Assembly: GCF_000721265.1 (NCBI RefSeq)
Contig: NZ_JOFZ01000013.1
Location: forward strand, 112,280-176,279
DNA: 64,000 nucleotides
Direction of reading: 5' to 3'
From: Streptomyces sp. NRRL F-5126
GTDB taxonomy: Bacteria > Actinomycetota > Actinomycetes > Streptomycetales > Streptomycetaceae
The notes below the pieces were generated by a model. The model made no database searches, was not told the origin of the DNA, and worked only from the letters and a program-made list of their open reading frames with translations. The translations under genes were made by a program, and so were the position numbers. Shown here in pieces: positions 28,690 through 37,322 of this stretch (its first letter is position 1; the number at the start of each line of letters is the position of its first letter).

Positions 28690-29124
28690 TCAGTCCAGGC
28701 AGAACTCGTTGCCCTCGACGTCCTGCATCGTGAGACAGGACTCGTTCTCCTCGTCGGCGAGCTGCAGCCGCACGCGCGCCGCGCCGAGCGCCTCCAGTCT
28801 GGCGCATTCGGCCTCCAGCGCGGCCACGCGCTCCTCGCCGACGAGCCCGGTGCCGACCCGCACGTCGAGGTGGACCCGGTTCTTGACGACCTTGCCTTCC
28901 GGAACGCGCTGGAAGAACAGGCGCGGGCCTTCACCCGCGGGGTCCCCGCAGGCGAACGCCGAGCCCTGGCGCTCGGGCGGCAGTGTGCGGTCGTACGCGT
29001 CCCACGTCTCGAACCCCTCCGGAGGCGGCGGTACGACATACCCGAGCACCTCGCACCAGAAGCGGGCGACGCGCTCCGGCTGCGCGCAGTCGAAGGTGAC
29101 CTGGAACTTCCTGATCGGCGGCAT
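28690..29124 (-). CDS. VOC-family (glyoxalase-like) protein
   Basis: 144 residues with the paired beta-alpha-beta modules of the vicinal oxygen chelate superfamily: FQVTFDCAQPERVARFWCEV, VVPPPPEGFETW, RVHLDVRV and TMQDVEGNEFCLD, the C-terminal Glu being a usual metal ligand. This glyoxalase-like subgroup is abundant in streptomycetes, mostly of unknown substrate. ATG 29124. Downstream of the amidohydrolase on the same strand (23-base gap), so possibly co-transcribed with it. Confidence 0.85.
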   Translation of the reverse strand: MPPIRKFQVTFDCAQPERVARFWCEVLGYVVPPPPEGFETWDAYDRTLPPERQGSAFACGDPAGEGPRLFFQRVPEGKVVKNRVHLDVRVGTGLVGEERVAALEAECARLEALGAARVRLQLADEENESCLTMQDVEGNEFCLD

Positions 29125-29147
29125 CGGCCCATCGTAGGGACGGGCTC

Positions 29148-30173
29148 TCACAGGCGCAGCAGCTTTTCCGCGTTCAGGTGTGCCATCTTCTCCCGGTCCT
29201 CCTGTGCGACGGGCAGCTTCTCGACGAATGCGCGCGTGCCGTCCATCGCGAGGTACGGATAGTCCGTTGACCAGATGATCCGGTCGGCTCCCACGACCTT
29301 GTGGATGAACTCGAAGTGGGGCAGCCCGCCGACGCCCGACGGGGTGACCCAGACGTGGTCGCGGTAGGTCTCGGTGATGGTCGAGGACAGGCCGGTGGCC
29401 CTCGGGGGGAGCGCGTCGTCGAGGCGGCTCAGGTAGAAGGGGACCATCTCGCCCCAGTGCCCGCTGATGACCTGCAAGCCCGGGTGGGTCTCGAACGCGC
29501 CGGACAGGATCAGGCGCAGGACGTGGACGCCCGCCTCGTGGTGCCAGCCCCACGCGCCGAGCGACAGCCACGCGCTGACCTCGGGGGCGAAGCCCGCGTA
29601 GTAGGCCTCCTGCACCTGCGGCACCGGGTGGTAGGGGTGCACGTACAGGGGGACGCCCAGGTCGCTGAGCTTCTTCAGCACGGGCGCGTACCGCGCGTCG
29701 TCCAGGAACGTGGCTCCAGGCCGGCCCGCGATCAGCGCACCCTTCAGGCCCAGCTCGCCGACGGACCTGTCCAGTTCGGCCGCCGCGGCTCGCGGGTCCT
29801 GCCACGGCAGTACCGCGAACCCGCTCAGCCGGTCCGGGTGCGCGCGGACCGCCTCCGCGAGCCGGTCGTTGGCGGCCCGCGCGAAGGCCACCCCTTGGTC
29901 CGCGGGGAGCAAATGCGCGGGCGTCGAGTAGGACAGGACCTGGGTGTCGATGCCCTGCGCGTCCATCTCCTTGATCCGGCCCTCGCCGAGGTCGACGGCC
30001 AGCTCGGCGGCTTCCGGCATGGAGACGCTGGTCAGGTGGCCGCTGCCGCGCGGCCAGGGCGCGTCCGTGTTCTGCTGGACGCTGATGTACGGCGCTTCCC
30101 GGAGCAGGGCGGGCGCGGTGGCCGCCGCCATCTCCGAGTCGATGGTGTGCTCTTCGACGCAGATGATCCTCAT
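29148..30173 (-). CDS. amidohydrolase-2 / ACMSD-type decarboxylase family protein
   Basis: 341 residues of the amidohydrolase_2 family (gamma-resorcylate / ACMSD-like decarboxylases and hydrolases; TIM barrel with a metal). Typical parts: VEEHTIDSEM near the N-terminus, PLYVHPYHPVPQ (barrel His), VISGHWGEMVPF and IIWSTDYPYL with the metal Asp. ATG 30173 has GGAGG only one base upstream, tight but the only candidate. Divergent from a LysR gene with a palindrome in the 97-base gap, so that regulator probably controls it. Substrate, likely an aromatic acid, is unknown. Confidence 0.82.
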   Translation of the reverse strand: MRIICVEEHTIDSEMAAATAPALLREAPYISVQQNTDAPWPRGSGHLTSVSMPEAAELAVDLGEGRIKEMDAQGIDTQVLSYSTPAHLLPADQGVAFARAANDRLAEAVRAHPDRLSGFAVLPWQDPRAAAAELDRSVGELGLKGALIAGRPGATFLDDARYAPVLKKLSDLGVPLYVHPYHPVPQVQEAYYAGFAPEVSAWLSLGAWGWHHEAGVHVLRLILSGAFETHPGLQVISGHWGEMVPFYLSRLDDALPPRATGLSSTITETYRDHVWVTPSGVGGLPHFEFIHKVVGADRIIWSTDYPYLAMDGTRAFVEKLPVAQEDREKMAHLNAEKLLRL

Positions 30174-30229
30174 GCCTCCACGATCCGCGCGGCGCCGCCG
30201 CCCGTCCAAGACCTTCTGCCGCCACCGTC

Positions 30230-30244
30230 ATACCCTGGGGGTAT
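30230..30244. promoter_or_regulatory. ATACCC-TGG-GGGTAT palindrome (LysR-type site)
   Basis: Perfect 6-bp inverted repeat with a 3-base centre. It contains T-N11-A, the LysR-family binding core, and sits in the shared promoter of the LysR and amidohydrolase genes. It also resembles operators of CsoR-type metal sensors, but no metal genes are near. Confidence 0.6.
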
Positions 30245-30270
30245 CACTCTCCCGGGCGAGCGGAGGCGCC

Positions 30271-31161
30271 GTGGACCTCGACCTGCGCAAGGTGCGCTAC
30301 TTCGTCGCCGTCGCCGAGCAGCGGAACTTCGGCCGCGCCGCCGAGGCGCTGCACATCGCGCAGCCCGTGCTCTCCCGCCAGATCCGCGCGCTGGAGAACG
30401 AGTTGCGGGTGGAGCTGTTCGACCGGGACACCCGGGGGACGCGGCTGACCGCCGCGGGCGAGGCCCTCCTCGAAGACGCCCGCAGCCTGCTCGCGGCGGC
30501 GGACGAGGCACGCCGGCGCGCCCGCGAGACGGCGGCGGGCGTGCGGCGCTTCACCATCGGCTTCACGCCGGGAGTGGCCGTCGCCCCCGCGGTCCGCGAG
30601 TTCTGTGCCGGGCATCCCGAGGTCTCCGTCGACGTGCTGCGCATGGACTACCCGCGCCGCGCGGACTTCGTCAGGGACGGCCGGGTCGACGTCGGCTACC
30701 TGCGGCTGCCCGCCGACACACACGGCCTCTCCGTCGAGCGGCTGTTCTCCGAGGAGCGCGTGGTCGAACTGCCGGCCGGCCACCGGCTCGCGGGCAGGGA
30801 CACGGTGGATCCCGCGGAACTCGCGGACGAGGACATGCTCCTTGACGCCGCGTCCGATTGGGGAGAGCCCGCCCTCGCTCAGCTGTCCCACCGCGGGTGG
30901 CGACGGACGCTCATGGCCGGGAGCATCGAGGAGGTGCTCGAGCACGTGGCCGCGGGACGCGGGGCCGTCGTGCTCCCGCTGTCGACCGCGCAGTACTTCG
31001 CCCGCCCCGACATCGTTCACGTCCCCGTCCGCGGCCTGCCGCACTCTCCCGTGAGCCTCGCCTGGCGCAGTTCCCGTGACACCGCCCTGATCAGGGCGTA
31101 CGTCGACCTCGCGCGCCGCACGGCCGGGCCGGCGGGCAGCGACGGAGGGCCGCCCGCCTGA
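30271..31161 (+). CDS. LysR-family transcriptional regulator
   Basis: 296 residues. The N-terminal helix-turn-helix is clear (LRKVRYFVAVAEQRNFGRAA, HIAQPVLSRQIRALE), with a LysR substrate domain after residue ~90 (FTIGFTPGVAVAP). GTG 30271 has GGAGG 4 bases upstream. Divergent from the amidohydrolase; the palindrome at 30230-30244 is the probable binding site. LysR proteins usually activate the divergent gene with a pathway metabolite; here inferred. Confidence 0.92.
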   Translation: MDLDLRKVRYFVAVAEQRNFGRAAEALHIAQPVLSRQIRALENELRVELFDRDTRGTRLTAAGEALLEDARSLLAAADEARRRARETAAGVRRFTIGFTPGVAVAPAVREFCAGHPEVSVDVLRMDYPRRADFVRDGRVDVGYLRLPADTHGLSVERLFSEERVVELPAGHRLAGRDTVDPAELADEDMLLDAASDWGEPALAQLSHRGWRRTLMAGSIEEVLEHVAAGRGAVVLPLSTAQYFARPDIVHVPVRGLPHSPVSLAWRSSRDTALIRAYVDLARRTAGPAGSDGGPPA

Positions 31162-31203
31162 CGCGTGCCGCCGCCCGGGCCGGCGGCCGCGATCGGCCGG
31201 CCG

Positions 31204-32211
31204 CTACCGTTCGCGCGCCCAGTGGCAGGCCGCCGCGTGCGGGCCCGTGCCGGGCAGGACGGGCAGGTCGCGCGTGCGGCAGGCGTGTGCGACGCCCGCG
31301 CGGTCCGCCTCGCCCGACGCGAGGATCTGGCAGCGCGCGTGGAAGCGGCAGCCGCCGGGGACGCGCGATGGGTCGGGCGGCTCGCCCGCCAGCACGACCG
31401 GCGGCCCGTCCGACTCGGGCAGCACCGACAGCAGCGCCCGTGTGTACGGGTGGCGGGGCGACGCCAGCACCTCCTCGACGGGGCCGCACTCCACGATCCT
31501 GCCGAGGTACATCACCGCCACCCGGTCGGCGATGTTCCAGGCGAGCCCCAGGTCGTGCGTCACCACGAGCGCCGACAGGCCCAGCTCGGCACGGAACGAA
31601 AGCAGCAGCGCCAGGATCTCGCCGCGCACGGACGCGTCGAGCGACGCCACCGGCTCATCCGCCACCAGGAGCTCGGGATTCAGCACCAGCGCGCCCGCGA
31701 TCACGACACGCTGGCGCTGCCCGCCGGACAGCTCGTGCGGGTAGCGCAGGAAGAACCGCTCGGGCGGCCGCAGCCCGGCCCGCGCGAGTGCCTGTGCCAC
31801 GGCCCCGTGCTCGTCCTCGGTGCGGCCGTGGATCCGCAGGCCCTCCGCCACCGCCTCGTAGACCGTGTGGCGCGGGTTGAGCGACCCGCTCGGGTCCTGC
31901 AGCACCAGCTGCACCCGCCTGCGGTACGCCTTGAGCGCACGCGCCCCGTACCCGAGCGGCTCACCCGCGAACACCACCCGGCCCGCCGACGGTGCCACCA
32001 GGCCGAGCAGCGCACGCGCCAGCGTGGTCTTGCCGCACCCCGACTCGCCCACCAGCGCGACGATCTCGCCCGCCCCGACGTCCAGGTCGACACCGTCGAC
32101 GGCCCGCGCGGCCGGTCCGCCGCGCCGGCCGGGGAACGTGACGGACAGCGCGTCCGCCGAAAGCAGCGCACTCCTCGACGGTGCCTCCTTCATCACCGGT
32201 GCCGTGGCCAT
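31204..32211 (-). CDS. peptide ABC transporter ATP-binding protein (OppF/DppF type)
   Basis: 335 residues. Walker [18 protein letters not shown], signature [17 protein letters not shown], Walker B LLVADEPVASLD, and the Cys-rich OppF-type tail (GGCRFHARCQILASG). GGAGG lies 8 bases before ATG 32211. It pairs with the second ATPase (32215-33189) as the energising heterodimer of a peptide/nickel/opine-type importer. Last gene of the five-gene operon running from 37108. Confidence 0.93.
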   Translation of the reverse strand: MATAPVMKEAPSRSALLSADALSVTFPGRRGGPAARAVDGVDLDVGAGEIVALVGESGCGKTTLARALLGLVAPSAGRVVFAGEPLGYGARALKAYRRRVQLVLQDPSGSLNPRHTVYEAVAEGLRIHGRTEDEHGAVAQALARAGLRPPERFFLRYPHELSGGQRQRVVIAGALVLNPELLVADEPVASLDASVRGEILALLLSFRAELGLSALVVTHDLGLAWNIADRVAVMYLGRIVECGPVEEVLASPRHPYTRALLSVLPESDGPPVVLAGEPPDPSRVPGGCRFHARCQILASGEADRAGVAHACRTRDLPVLPGTGPHAAACHWARER

Positions 32212-32214
32212 GAC

Positions 32215-33189
32215 TCACCCCTCCACTCGTACGCAGGCGGCCGTGCGGCCCTCGCCCGCGGCCCGCAACGGCTGGTCGTCGTGCGTGCAGCGGTCGAGGG
32301 CGACCGGGCAGCGCGGGTGGAAGGCGCAGCCCGCGGGCAGCGCGGCCGGATCCGGCGGATCCCCTGGCAGGCCGCGCGGCGCGAGCCGGGACGCCGGATC
32401 GCCGATGCGGGGGAAGGCTTCGGACAGCGCCCTGCCGTACGGGTGCGCCGCCGCGTCGTAGACGGCACGCGCCGGGCCCTCCTCCACGATGCGGCCCGCA
32501 TACATGACCGCGAGCCGGTCGCAGGTGTCCGCGAGCACAGCGAGGTCGTGGCTGATCATCAGCAGGCCGATGCCGCGCTCGGCGACGAGCCCCTCGATCA
32601 GCCGCAGGATCTGCGCCTGGATCATCACGTCAAGGGCGGTCGTCGGCTCGTCCGCCACGATCAGGTGCGGCTCGCAGGCGAGCGCCATCGCGATCATCAC
32701 CCGCTGGCGCTGGCCGCCCGACAGCTCGTGCGGATAGGCGGTGGCCCTGGCCGCCGGCAGCCCGACCTGTTCGAGCAGGCCGGCGGCCCGGCGCCGGGCG
32801 GCGGTGGCCGTCGCCCCACCGTGCACCAGCAACGGCTCCGCGACCTGGTCGCCGATCCTGTGCACGGCGTTCAGCGCGTGCATCGCGCCCTGGAAGACGA
32901 TGGACGCCCCGGCCCAGCGCACCGCGCGCAGCCGCCCCCACCGCATCGTCGCCACGTCCTCACCGTCCAGCAGGATCCGCCCGGTGAGCGTCGCCGCTTT
33001 CGGCAGCAGCCGCAGCAGCGCGAGCGCCAGCGTCGATTTCCCGCACCCCGACTCGCCCGCGAGCCCCAGCGTGGCGCCCGCGTCGAGCGCGAGGTCGAGG
33101 CCGCGCACGGCGGGCACGGCGTCCGGGCCCGTGCCGTACGTGACCGTCAGGTCCTCGACCCGCAGCAGGTGCCCCGCGGACGTGGTCAC
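32215..33189 (-). CDS. peptide ABC transporter ATP-binding protein (OppD/DppD type)
   Basis: 324 residues. Walker [16 protein letters not shown], signature [15 protein letters not shown], Walker [13 protein letters not shown], and the C-terminal Cys motif [19 protein letters not shown] 33189 overlaps the permease stop (GTGA). Works with 31204-32211 and the two permeases. Confidence 0.93.
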   Translation of the reverse strand: MTTSAGHLLRVEDLTVTYGTGPDAVPAVRGLDLALDAGATLGLAGESGCGKSTLALALLRLLPKAATLTGRILLDGEDVATMRWGRLRAVRWAGASIVFQGAMHALNAVHRIGDQVAEPLLVHGGATATAARRRAAGLLEQVGLPAARATAYPHELSGGQRQRVMIAMALACEPHLIVADEPTTALDVMIQAQILRLIEGLVAERGIGLLMISHDLAVLADTCDRLAVMYAGRIVEEGPARAVYDAAAHPYGRALSEAFPRIGDPASRLAPRGLPGDPPDPAALPAGCAFHPRCPVALDRCTHDDQPLRAAGEGRTAACVRVEG

Positions 33190-34133
33190 CGGCCCACCCC
33201 CAGCCTCGGGTTGAGGACGGACTCGACGGCGCGCCCGCACAGCGTGAAAGCGAGCGCGACCAGCGCGATCGCGATGCCGGGCGGCCCCAGGTACCACCAG
33301 TGGCCGGACGAGACGGCGCCGGCCTCGCGCGCGTCCTGCAGCATGCCGCCCCACGACACGACCGTCGGGTCGCCAAGGCCGAGGAAGGCCAGCGTGGCCT
33401 CGGTCAGGATCGCGGTGGAGATGCCGAGGGTGGTCTGCGCGAGCACCAGCGGCATCACGTTCGGCAGCACGTGCCGTGTCATCACGTGCCGATGGCCGCC
33501 GCCGAGCGCCCTGGCCCGTTCGATGTAGGGGCGCGACTCCACGGCGATCGTCTGCGCGCGCACCAGCCTGGCCGTCGTCGGCCAGCTCGTCACGCCGATC
33601 GCGACGACCACGGTCCACAGCGAGCGGGACATCACGGTCGCCAGCACGATCGCGAGCACCAGCGCCGGCATCACGAGGAACCAGTCGGTGACCCGCATGA
33701 CGACCGTGGAGAACACACCTCCGAAGTGCCCGGCGACCACGCCGACCAGCGTGCCGATCGCCACCGAGAGCGCGGCGGCGAGCAGCCCGACCGTCAGCGA
33801 CACCCGCGCTCCCCACACCAGCAGGCCGAGCAGCGACCTGCCGAACTGGTCGGTGCCCAGCGGGAAGGCCGGGCTCGGCGCGGCGAGCGGCGCCCCCGTG
33901 GCGGCCGTCACGCTGCGCACGTCGTCCCCGACGAGCAGCGGAGCGGCCACCGCCGCGAGCGCGATCACCACCAGGCCGGCCAGCCCGGCGAGCCCGGCGC
34001 GGTGCGCGCGGTAGCCGCGCCAGAAGCGTGCCGCGGCCGCGCGCCGCCTGCGCCGGGCGAGCCGGGCGGCGGACCGCTTCCCCGGCGGCGGCAGCTCCGC
34101 CGGCTCCTGCTGTTCCGCATCGGCGAGAGTCAT
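33186..34133 (-). CDS. ABC transporter permease (DppC type)
   Basis: 315 residues with about six transmembrane helices and the permease EAA-like loop (ERARALGGGHRHVMTRHVLP). LGTDQFGRSLLGLLVWGARV is the DppC/OppC signature. A Lys/Arg-rich cytoplasmic N-terminus precedes the first helix. ATG overlaps the preceding permease's stop by 4 bases. Confidence 0.92.
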   Translation of the reverse strand: MTLADAEQQEPAELPPPGKRSAARLARRRRRAAAARFWRGYRAHRAGLAGLAGLVVIALAAVAAPLLVGDDVRSVTAATGAPLAAPSPAFPLGTDQFGRSLLGLLVWGARVSLTVGLLAAALSVAIGTLVGVVAGHFGGVFSTVVMRVTDWFLVMPALVLAIVLATVMSRSLWTVVVAIGVTSWPTTARLVRAQTIAVESRPYIERARALGGGHRHVMTRHVLPNVMPLVLAQTTLGISTAILTEATLAFLGLGDPTVVSWGGMLQDAREAGAVSSGHWWYLGPPGIAIALVALAFTLCGRAVESVLNPRLGVGR

Positions 34134-35218
34134 CGGCCCACCCGGGGATCGAGGAACGGGTACAGCAGGTCCGCGAGGAGGTTCATCAGGATCATCGCCG
34201 CGGCGAACACCATGAAGAGGCCCTGCACGAGCGGCAGGTCCGGCACGCTCAGCGCCTGGTAGAAGAGGCGCCCGAGACCGGGCCAGGAGAACACCGTCTC
34301 GGTCAGGATCGAACCCGCGGCGACGAAGCCCAGGTTGATGAAGACCATCGTCACGGTGGGCAGCAGCGCGTTGGGCACCGCGTGTCTGCGGCGCACGACC
34401 GCGTCCCGCAGGCCCTTCGCCCGTGCCGTCGTCAGGTAGTCCCCGCCCATCTCGTCGAGCAGCGACGACCGCATCACCAGCAGTGTCTGCGCGTACCCGA
34501 CGGCGACCAGCGTGAGCACCGGCAGCACCATGTGGTGCGCCACGTCCAGCACGTACGCGAAGCCGCTCGTGTCGCCGGACGACATGCCGCCCGTCGGGAA
34601 CATCCCCGGCACGGGGCCGAGCCCCACACCGAAGACGATGATCAGCAGCAGGCCGAGCCAGAAGGACGGCACCGACCACAGCGTCAGCGCGAGCCCCGTG
34701 TTCACCCGGTCGCCCCGCCCGCCGCTGCGCCAGGCGGCGCGCGTGCCGAGCCACAGGCCGAGCGCCGAGTAGAGCACCACGGCCGTCCCCGTCAGCAGCA
34801 GCGTGGCCGGGAGCTTCTGCCAGATCAGCTCCGAGACGGGTGCGTGGAACTGGTACGACGTGCCGAGATCGCCGGTGAGCGCCTTGCCGCAGTAACCGGT
34901 GAACTGGCGCCAAAGCGGCAGGTCGAGCCCGAACTGGTGACGCAGCGCGTCCTGCTGGGCGACGGTCATCGGCGCACCGTGCGTCATGGCCTTGACCGGA
35001 TCCCTCGACAGGACGCGGAAGAGGAAGAAGCTGGTGACGAGGACGGCGCAGAGCGACACCAGCGCGCCTGCCGCCTTGCCCGCCACGTACGCCGCATAGC
35101 CCGCGACGGCGCCGCGTCCGGCCGTGCCGCCCCCGTCCGCGCCCTGAGGGCCGCGGGCATCGGGGGCCGGGCCGTCCGGGCTGCCGAACGGGAACTCCGG
35201 TGTGCTCGCTGTGGTCAT
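34130..35218 (-). CDS. ABC transporter permease (DppB type)
   Basis: 362 residues with six transmembrane helices. DppB/OppB features: FGLDLPLWRQFTGYCGKALT, GDLGTSY, and the cytoplasmic loop TTARAKGLRDAVVRRRHAVP. A Gly/Pro-rich N-terminal extension of ~35 residues precedes the first helix. ATG 35218, three bases after the binding-protein stop. Confidence 0.92.
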   Translation of the reverse strand: MTTASTPEFPFGSPDGPAPDARGPQGADGGGTAGRGAVAGYAAYVAGKAAGALVSLCAVLVTSFFLFRVLSRDPVKAMTHGAPMTVAQQDALRHQFGLDLPLWRQFTGYCGKALTGDLGTSYQFHAPVSELIWQKLPATLLLTGTAVVLYSALGLWLGTRAAWRSGGRGDRVNTGLALTLWSVPSFWLGLLLIIVFGVGLGPVPGMFPTGGMSSGDTSGFAYVLDVAHHMVLPVLTLVAVGYAQTLLVMRSSLLDEMGGDYLTTARAKGLRDAVVRRRHAVPNALLPTVTMVFINLGFVAAGSILTETVFSWPGLGRLFYQALSVPDLPLVQGLFMVFAAAMILMNLLADLLYPFLDPRVGR

Positions 35219-35221
35219 CGG

Positions 35222-37108
35222 CTACTCACGATCGTCGACGGTCGCTCGGCGGCGCACCACGAACCAGACGGCACCGGCCGCGGCCACGGCGGCCGCGGAA
35301 CCCAGGCCGATGAGCGCACCGGTCGAGGAGGACCCGTTCGGGCGCCCGCCCTCCGGGCCGGCCGCGGCCGCCGCGGGCACCGCCGACCACCAGCTCCAGT
35401 AGCCGTTCTGCCCCCAGATGTTGCCCGCCGCCGAGGGAGTCGTCTCGATGGAGGCGATCTGGTCGGTGCGGTACGCCTCCATGGCGTTGGGATAGGCGAG
35501 CACGTTCATGTAACCCGTGTCGTACAGCCGCGACTCCATGCGCTTGACCAGCGCGGCCCGTTTCACCGGGTCGTACTCGGCGGACTGGCGCGAATACAGC
35601 CGGTCGTACGCGGGGTCGCAGATGAAGTTGTCGGTCGAGCCGCTCGAGTGCGCCGTCGCAGGCAGGGCGCCGCAGGTGTGGATGGACAGTACGTAGTCCG
35701 GGTCGGGGCCGACCGTCCAGCCGTCGAACGCGAGGTCGTAGTCGCCGGCGAGCCACGGGTCGCCGACGTTGTCCAGGCACTCCACCTTCAGCCCGATGCC
35801 CAGCTTCGCCCACCACTCCTTGAGGTACTGGCTGACGGCCTTGTCGTTCGGGTCGGTGGCGTGGCACAGGATCCGGAACCGCAGCGGCTTGCCGTCCTTG
35901 CCGAGCCGCCGCCCCTGCCGGTCCTTGCGGTAGCCGGCCCGGTCCAGGTCGCGTGCGGCGGCCGCCGGGTCGTAGGCGACGCGCTGCGCCGCCGAAGGAC
36001 GCCAGTAGTAGGAGCGGAAGCGAGGCGGCAGGTAGCCCTGCCCGACCACGGCGTGGCCCTGGAAGACGGTCCGCACCAGGCGCTTCCTGTCGACGGACTC
36101 GAACAGCGCCCTGCGCACGGCCGGGTCGAGCAGGGCCGGGTTGCCGTCGCCGAACCTCCGGCCGTTCCTGGCGCGGGCACCCGGGTTCGTCGCGAGGGCG
36201 TAGAAGCGGTCCCCCGGGGCGTCGTTGACCTCGATGCCCGGGGTGTGCTCCAGGGACGTCGTCTGCGCGGGCGTCAGGTGGGGGACGAAGGAGACCTCGC
36301 CCTTGCGCAGCGCGGCCACGGCCGCGTCGCCGTCCTTGTAGTACTTCAGGTCCAGCTCGTCGAACTTCGGTGCCCCACGCCAGAACGTCTTGTTCGGCTT
36401 CAGCTTGACGTACTGGTCGACCTTGTAGTCCGTGATGATGAACGGTCCGTTGCCGACGATCGGGAACTTCTTGTCGTTGTTGAACGTGGAGAAGTCCTCG
36501 ACCTTGTCCCAGATGTGCTTCGGCACGATCGGCACGTCGAGCGCGGTCATGTCGGCCTGCGGCTTCTTGAGCCGGATGACGAGCGTCGTCGGATTCGGGG
36601 CCGTGACCTTCGCGAAGTTCGCCGTGAAGCTGCCGTTGGCGGTGGCCGCGTCCGGATCGGTCATCATCTTGCGGAACGTCCAGGCGGCGTCGCGCGCCGT
36701 GGCGGGGACGCCGTCCGACCAGCGGGAGTTCTTCCGGATGGTGTACGTCCACACCAGCTTGTCGGGCGAGGACTTCCACGAGGTCGCGAAGCCCGGGACG
36801 GCGTGCCCGTCCTTCGGGTCGTAGTTGGTCAGGTACGAGTAGGCCAGCCGGTGGATGGTGGTCGCCACGAGCGACTGCGCGAGGAACGGGCTGAGCGAGT
36901 CCACGCTCTGGCGCACCGCGACCGTCAGGACCTTCCTGCTCCCGCCGGCCGCGCCGCCCGCCGCGTGCGCCTCCTGCGCCGCACCGGGGAACGCGCCGTA
37001 AGGGAGGACGCCCGCGGCGGTCACCAGCGCTGCCGCGGCCAGGCCGGCCGGCAGCAGGCGGGCGGGGCGGCGCCGCGGCGCGCGGTACGGGGATACGGGT
37101 CGAGCCAT
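35222..37108 (-). CDS. peptide-type ABC substrate-binding protein with C-terminal membrane anchor
   Basis: 628 residues of the SBP_bac_5 family, the extracytoplasmic peptide receptor of the importer. N-terminal signal peptide (Arg-rich start, hydrophobic core, possible cut after QEAHA) without a lipobox Cys. Binding-protein motifs include PFLAQSLVATTIHRLAYSYL, NSRWSDGVPATARDAAW and PIVGNGPFIITDY. Unusually, the C-terminus ends in a hydrophobic helix (ALIGLGSAAAVAAAGAVWF) and positive residues RRR, so the protein is anchored at its C-terminus instead of by lipidation. A promoter with TTGACC-N18-TAGACC lies upstream (37192-37221). Exact ligand unknown. Confidence 0.88.
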   Translation of the reverse strand: MARPVSPYRAPRRRPARLLPAGLAAAALVTAAGVLPYGAFPGAAQEAHAAGGAAGGSRKVLTVAVRQSVDSLSPFLAQSLVATTIHRLAYSYLTNYDPKDGHAVPGFATSWKSSPDKLVWTYTIRKNSRWSDGVPATARDAAWTFRKMMTDPDAATANGSFTANFAKVTAPNPTTLVIRLKKPQADMTALDVPIVPKHIWDKVEDFSTFNNDKKFPIVGNGPFIITDYKVDQYVKLKPNKTFWRGAPKFDELDLKYYKDGDAAVAALRKGEVSFVPHLTPAQTTSLEHTPGIEVNDAPGDRFYALATNPGARARNGRRFGDGNPALLDPAVRRALFESVDRKRLVRTVFQGHAVVGQGYLPPRFRSYYWRPSAAQRVAYDPAAAARDLDRAGYRKDRQGRRLGKDGKPLRFRILCHATDPNDKAVSQYLKEWWAKLGIGLKVECLDNVGDPWLAGDYDLAFDGWTVGPDPDYVLSIHTCGALPATAHSSGSTDNFICDPAYDRLYSRQSAEYDPVKRAALVKRMESRLYDTGYMNVLAYPNAMEAYRTDQIASIETTPSAAGNIWGQNGYWSWWSAVPAAAAAGPEGGRPNGSSSTGALIGLGSAAAVAAAGAVWFVVRRRATVDDRE

Positions 37109-37191
37109 GGCCGGTGACCTCGCGTCATCACTCGCTCGGCGACAGGGAAGCAGCAGGCGGCGGTCTCTCGTGCGGGGAACTGGTGAAGGGA

Positions 37192-37221
37192 GGTCTACCA
37201 GCGTGGGTCACAACGGGTCAA
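37192..37221 (-). promoter_or_regulatory. sigma-HrdB-type promoter of the peptide importer operon
   Basis: On the minus strand, TTGACC (37221-37216) and TAGACC (37197-37192) are separated by 18 bases, close to the streptomycete vegetative consensus. Transcription would start near 37185, ~75 bases before the binding-protein ATG. Confidence 0.65.
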
Positions 37222-37259
37222 CGACCCGGCACGCACCGTGTTGCCCCGCAGGCATGCGG

Positions 37260-37300
37260 CGGGGCCCGCACGGACATGGAATCGCGCCGTGCGGGCCCCG
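37260..37300 (-). terminator. 14-bp hairpin after the EspI-like gene
   Basis: CGGGGCCCGCACGG (37260-37273) pairs perfectly with 37287-37300, with a 13-base loop and no T-tract. It ends the ESX ATPase transcript just before the importer promoter. Confidence 0.7.
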
Positions 37301-37322
37301 AGGAGTCCGCGCCCGTCCCGGC

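Noticed and set aside
31162-31203. Terminator between the LysR gene and the ABC operon
   Set aside because: Only short GC-rich pairings (GCCGCC/GGCGGC) with no clear stem; too weak to call.
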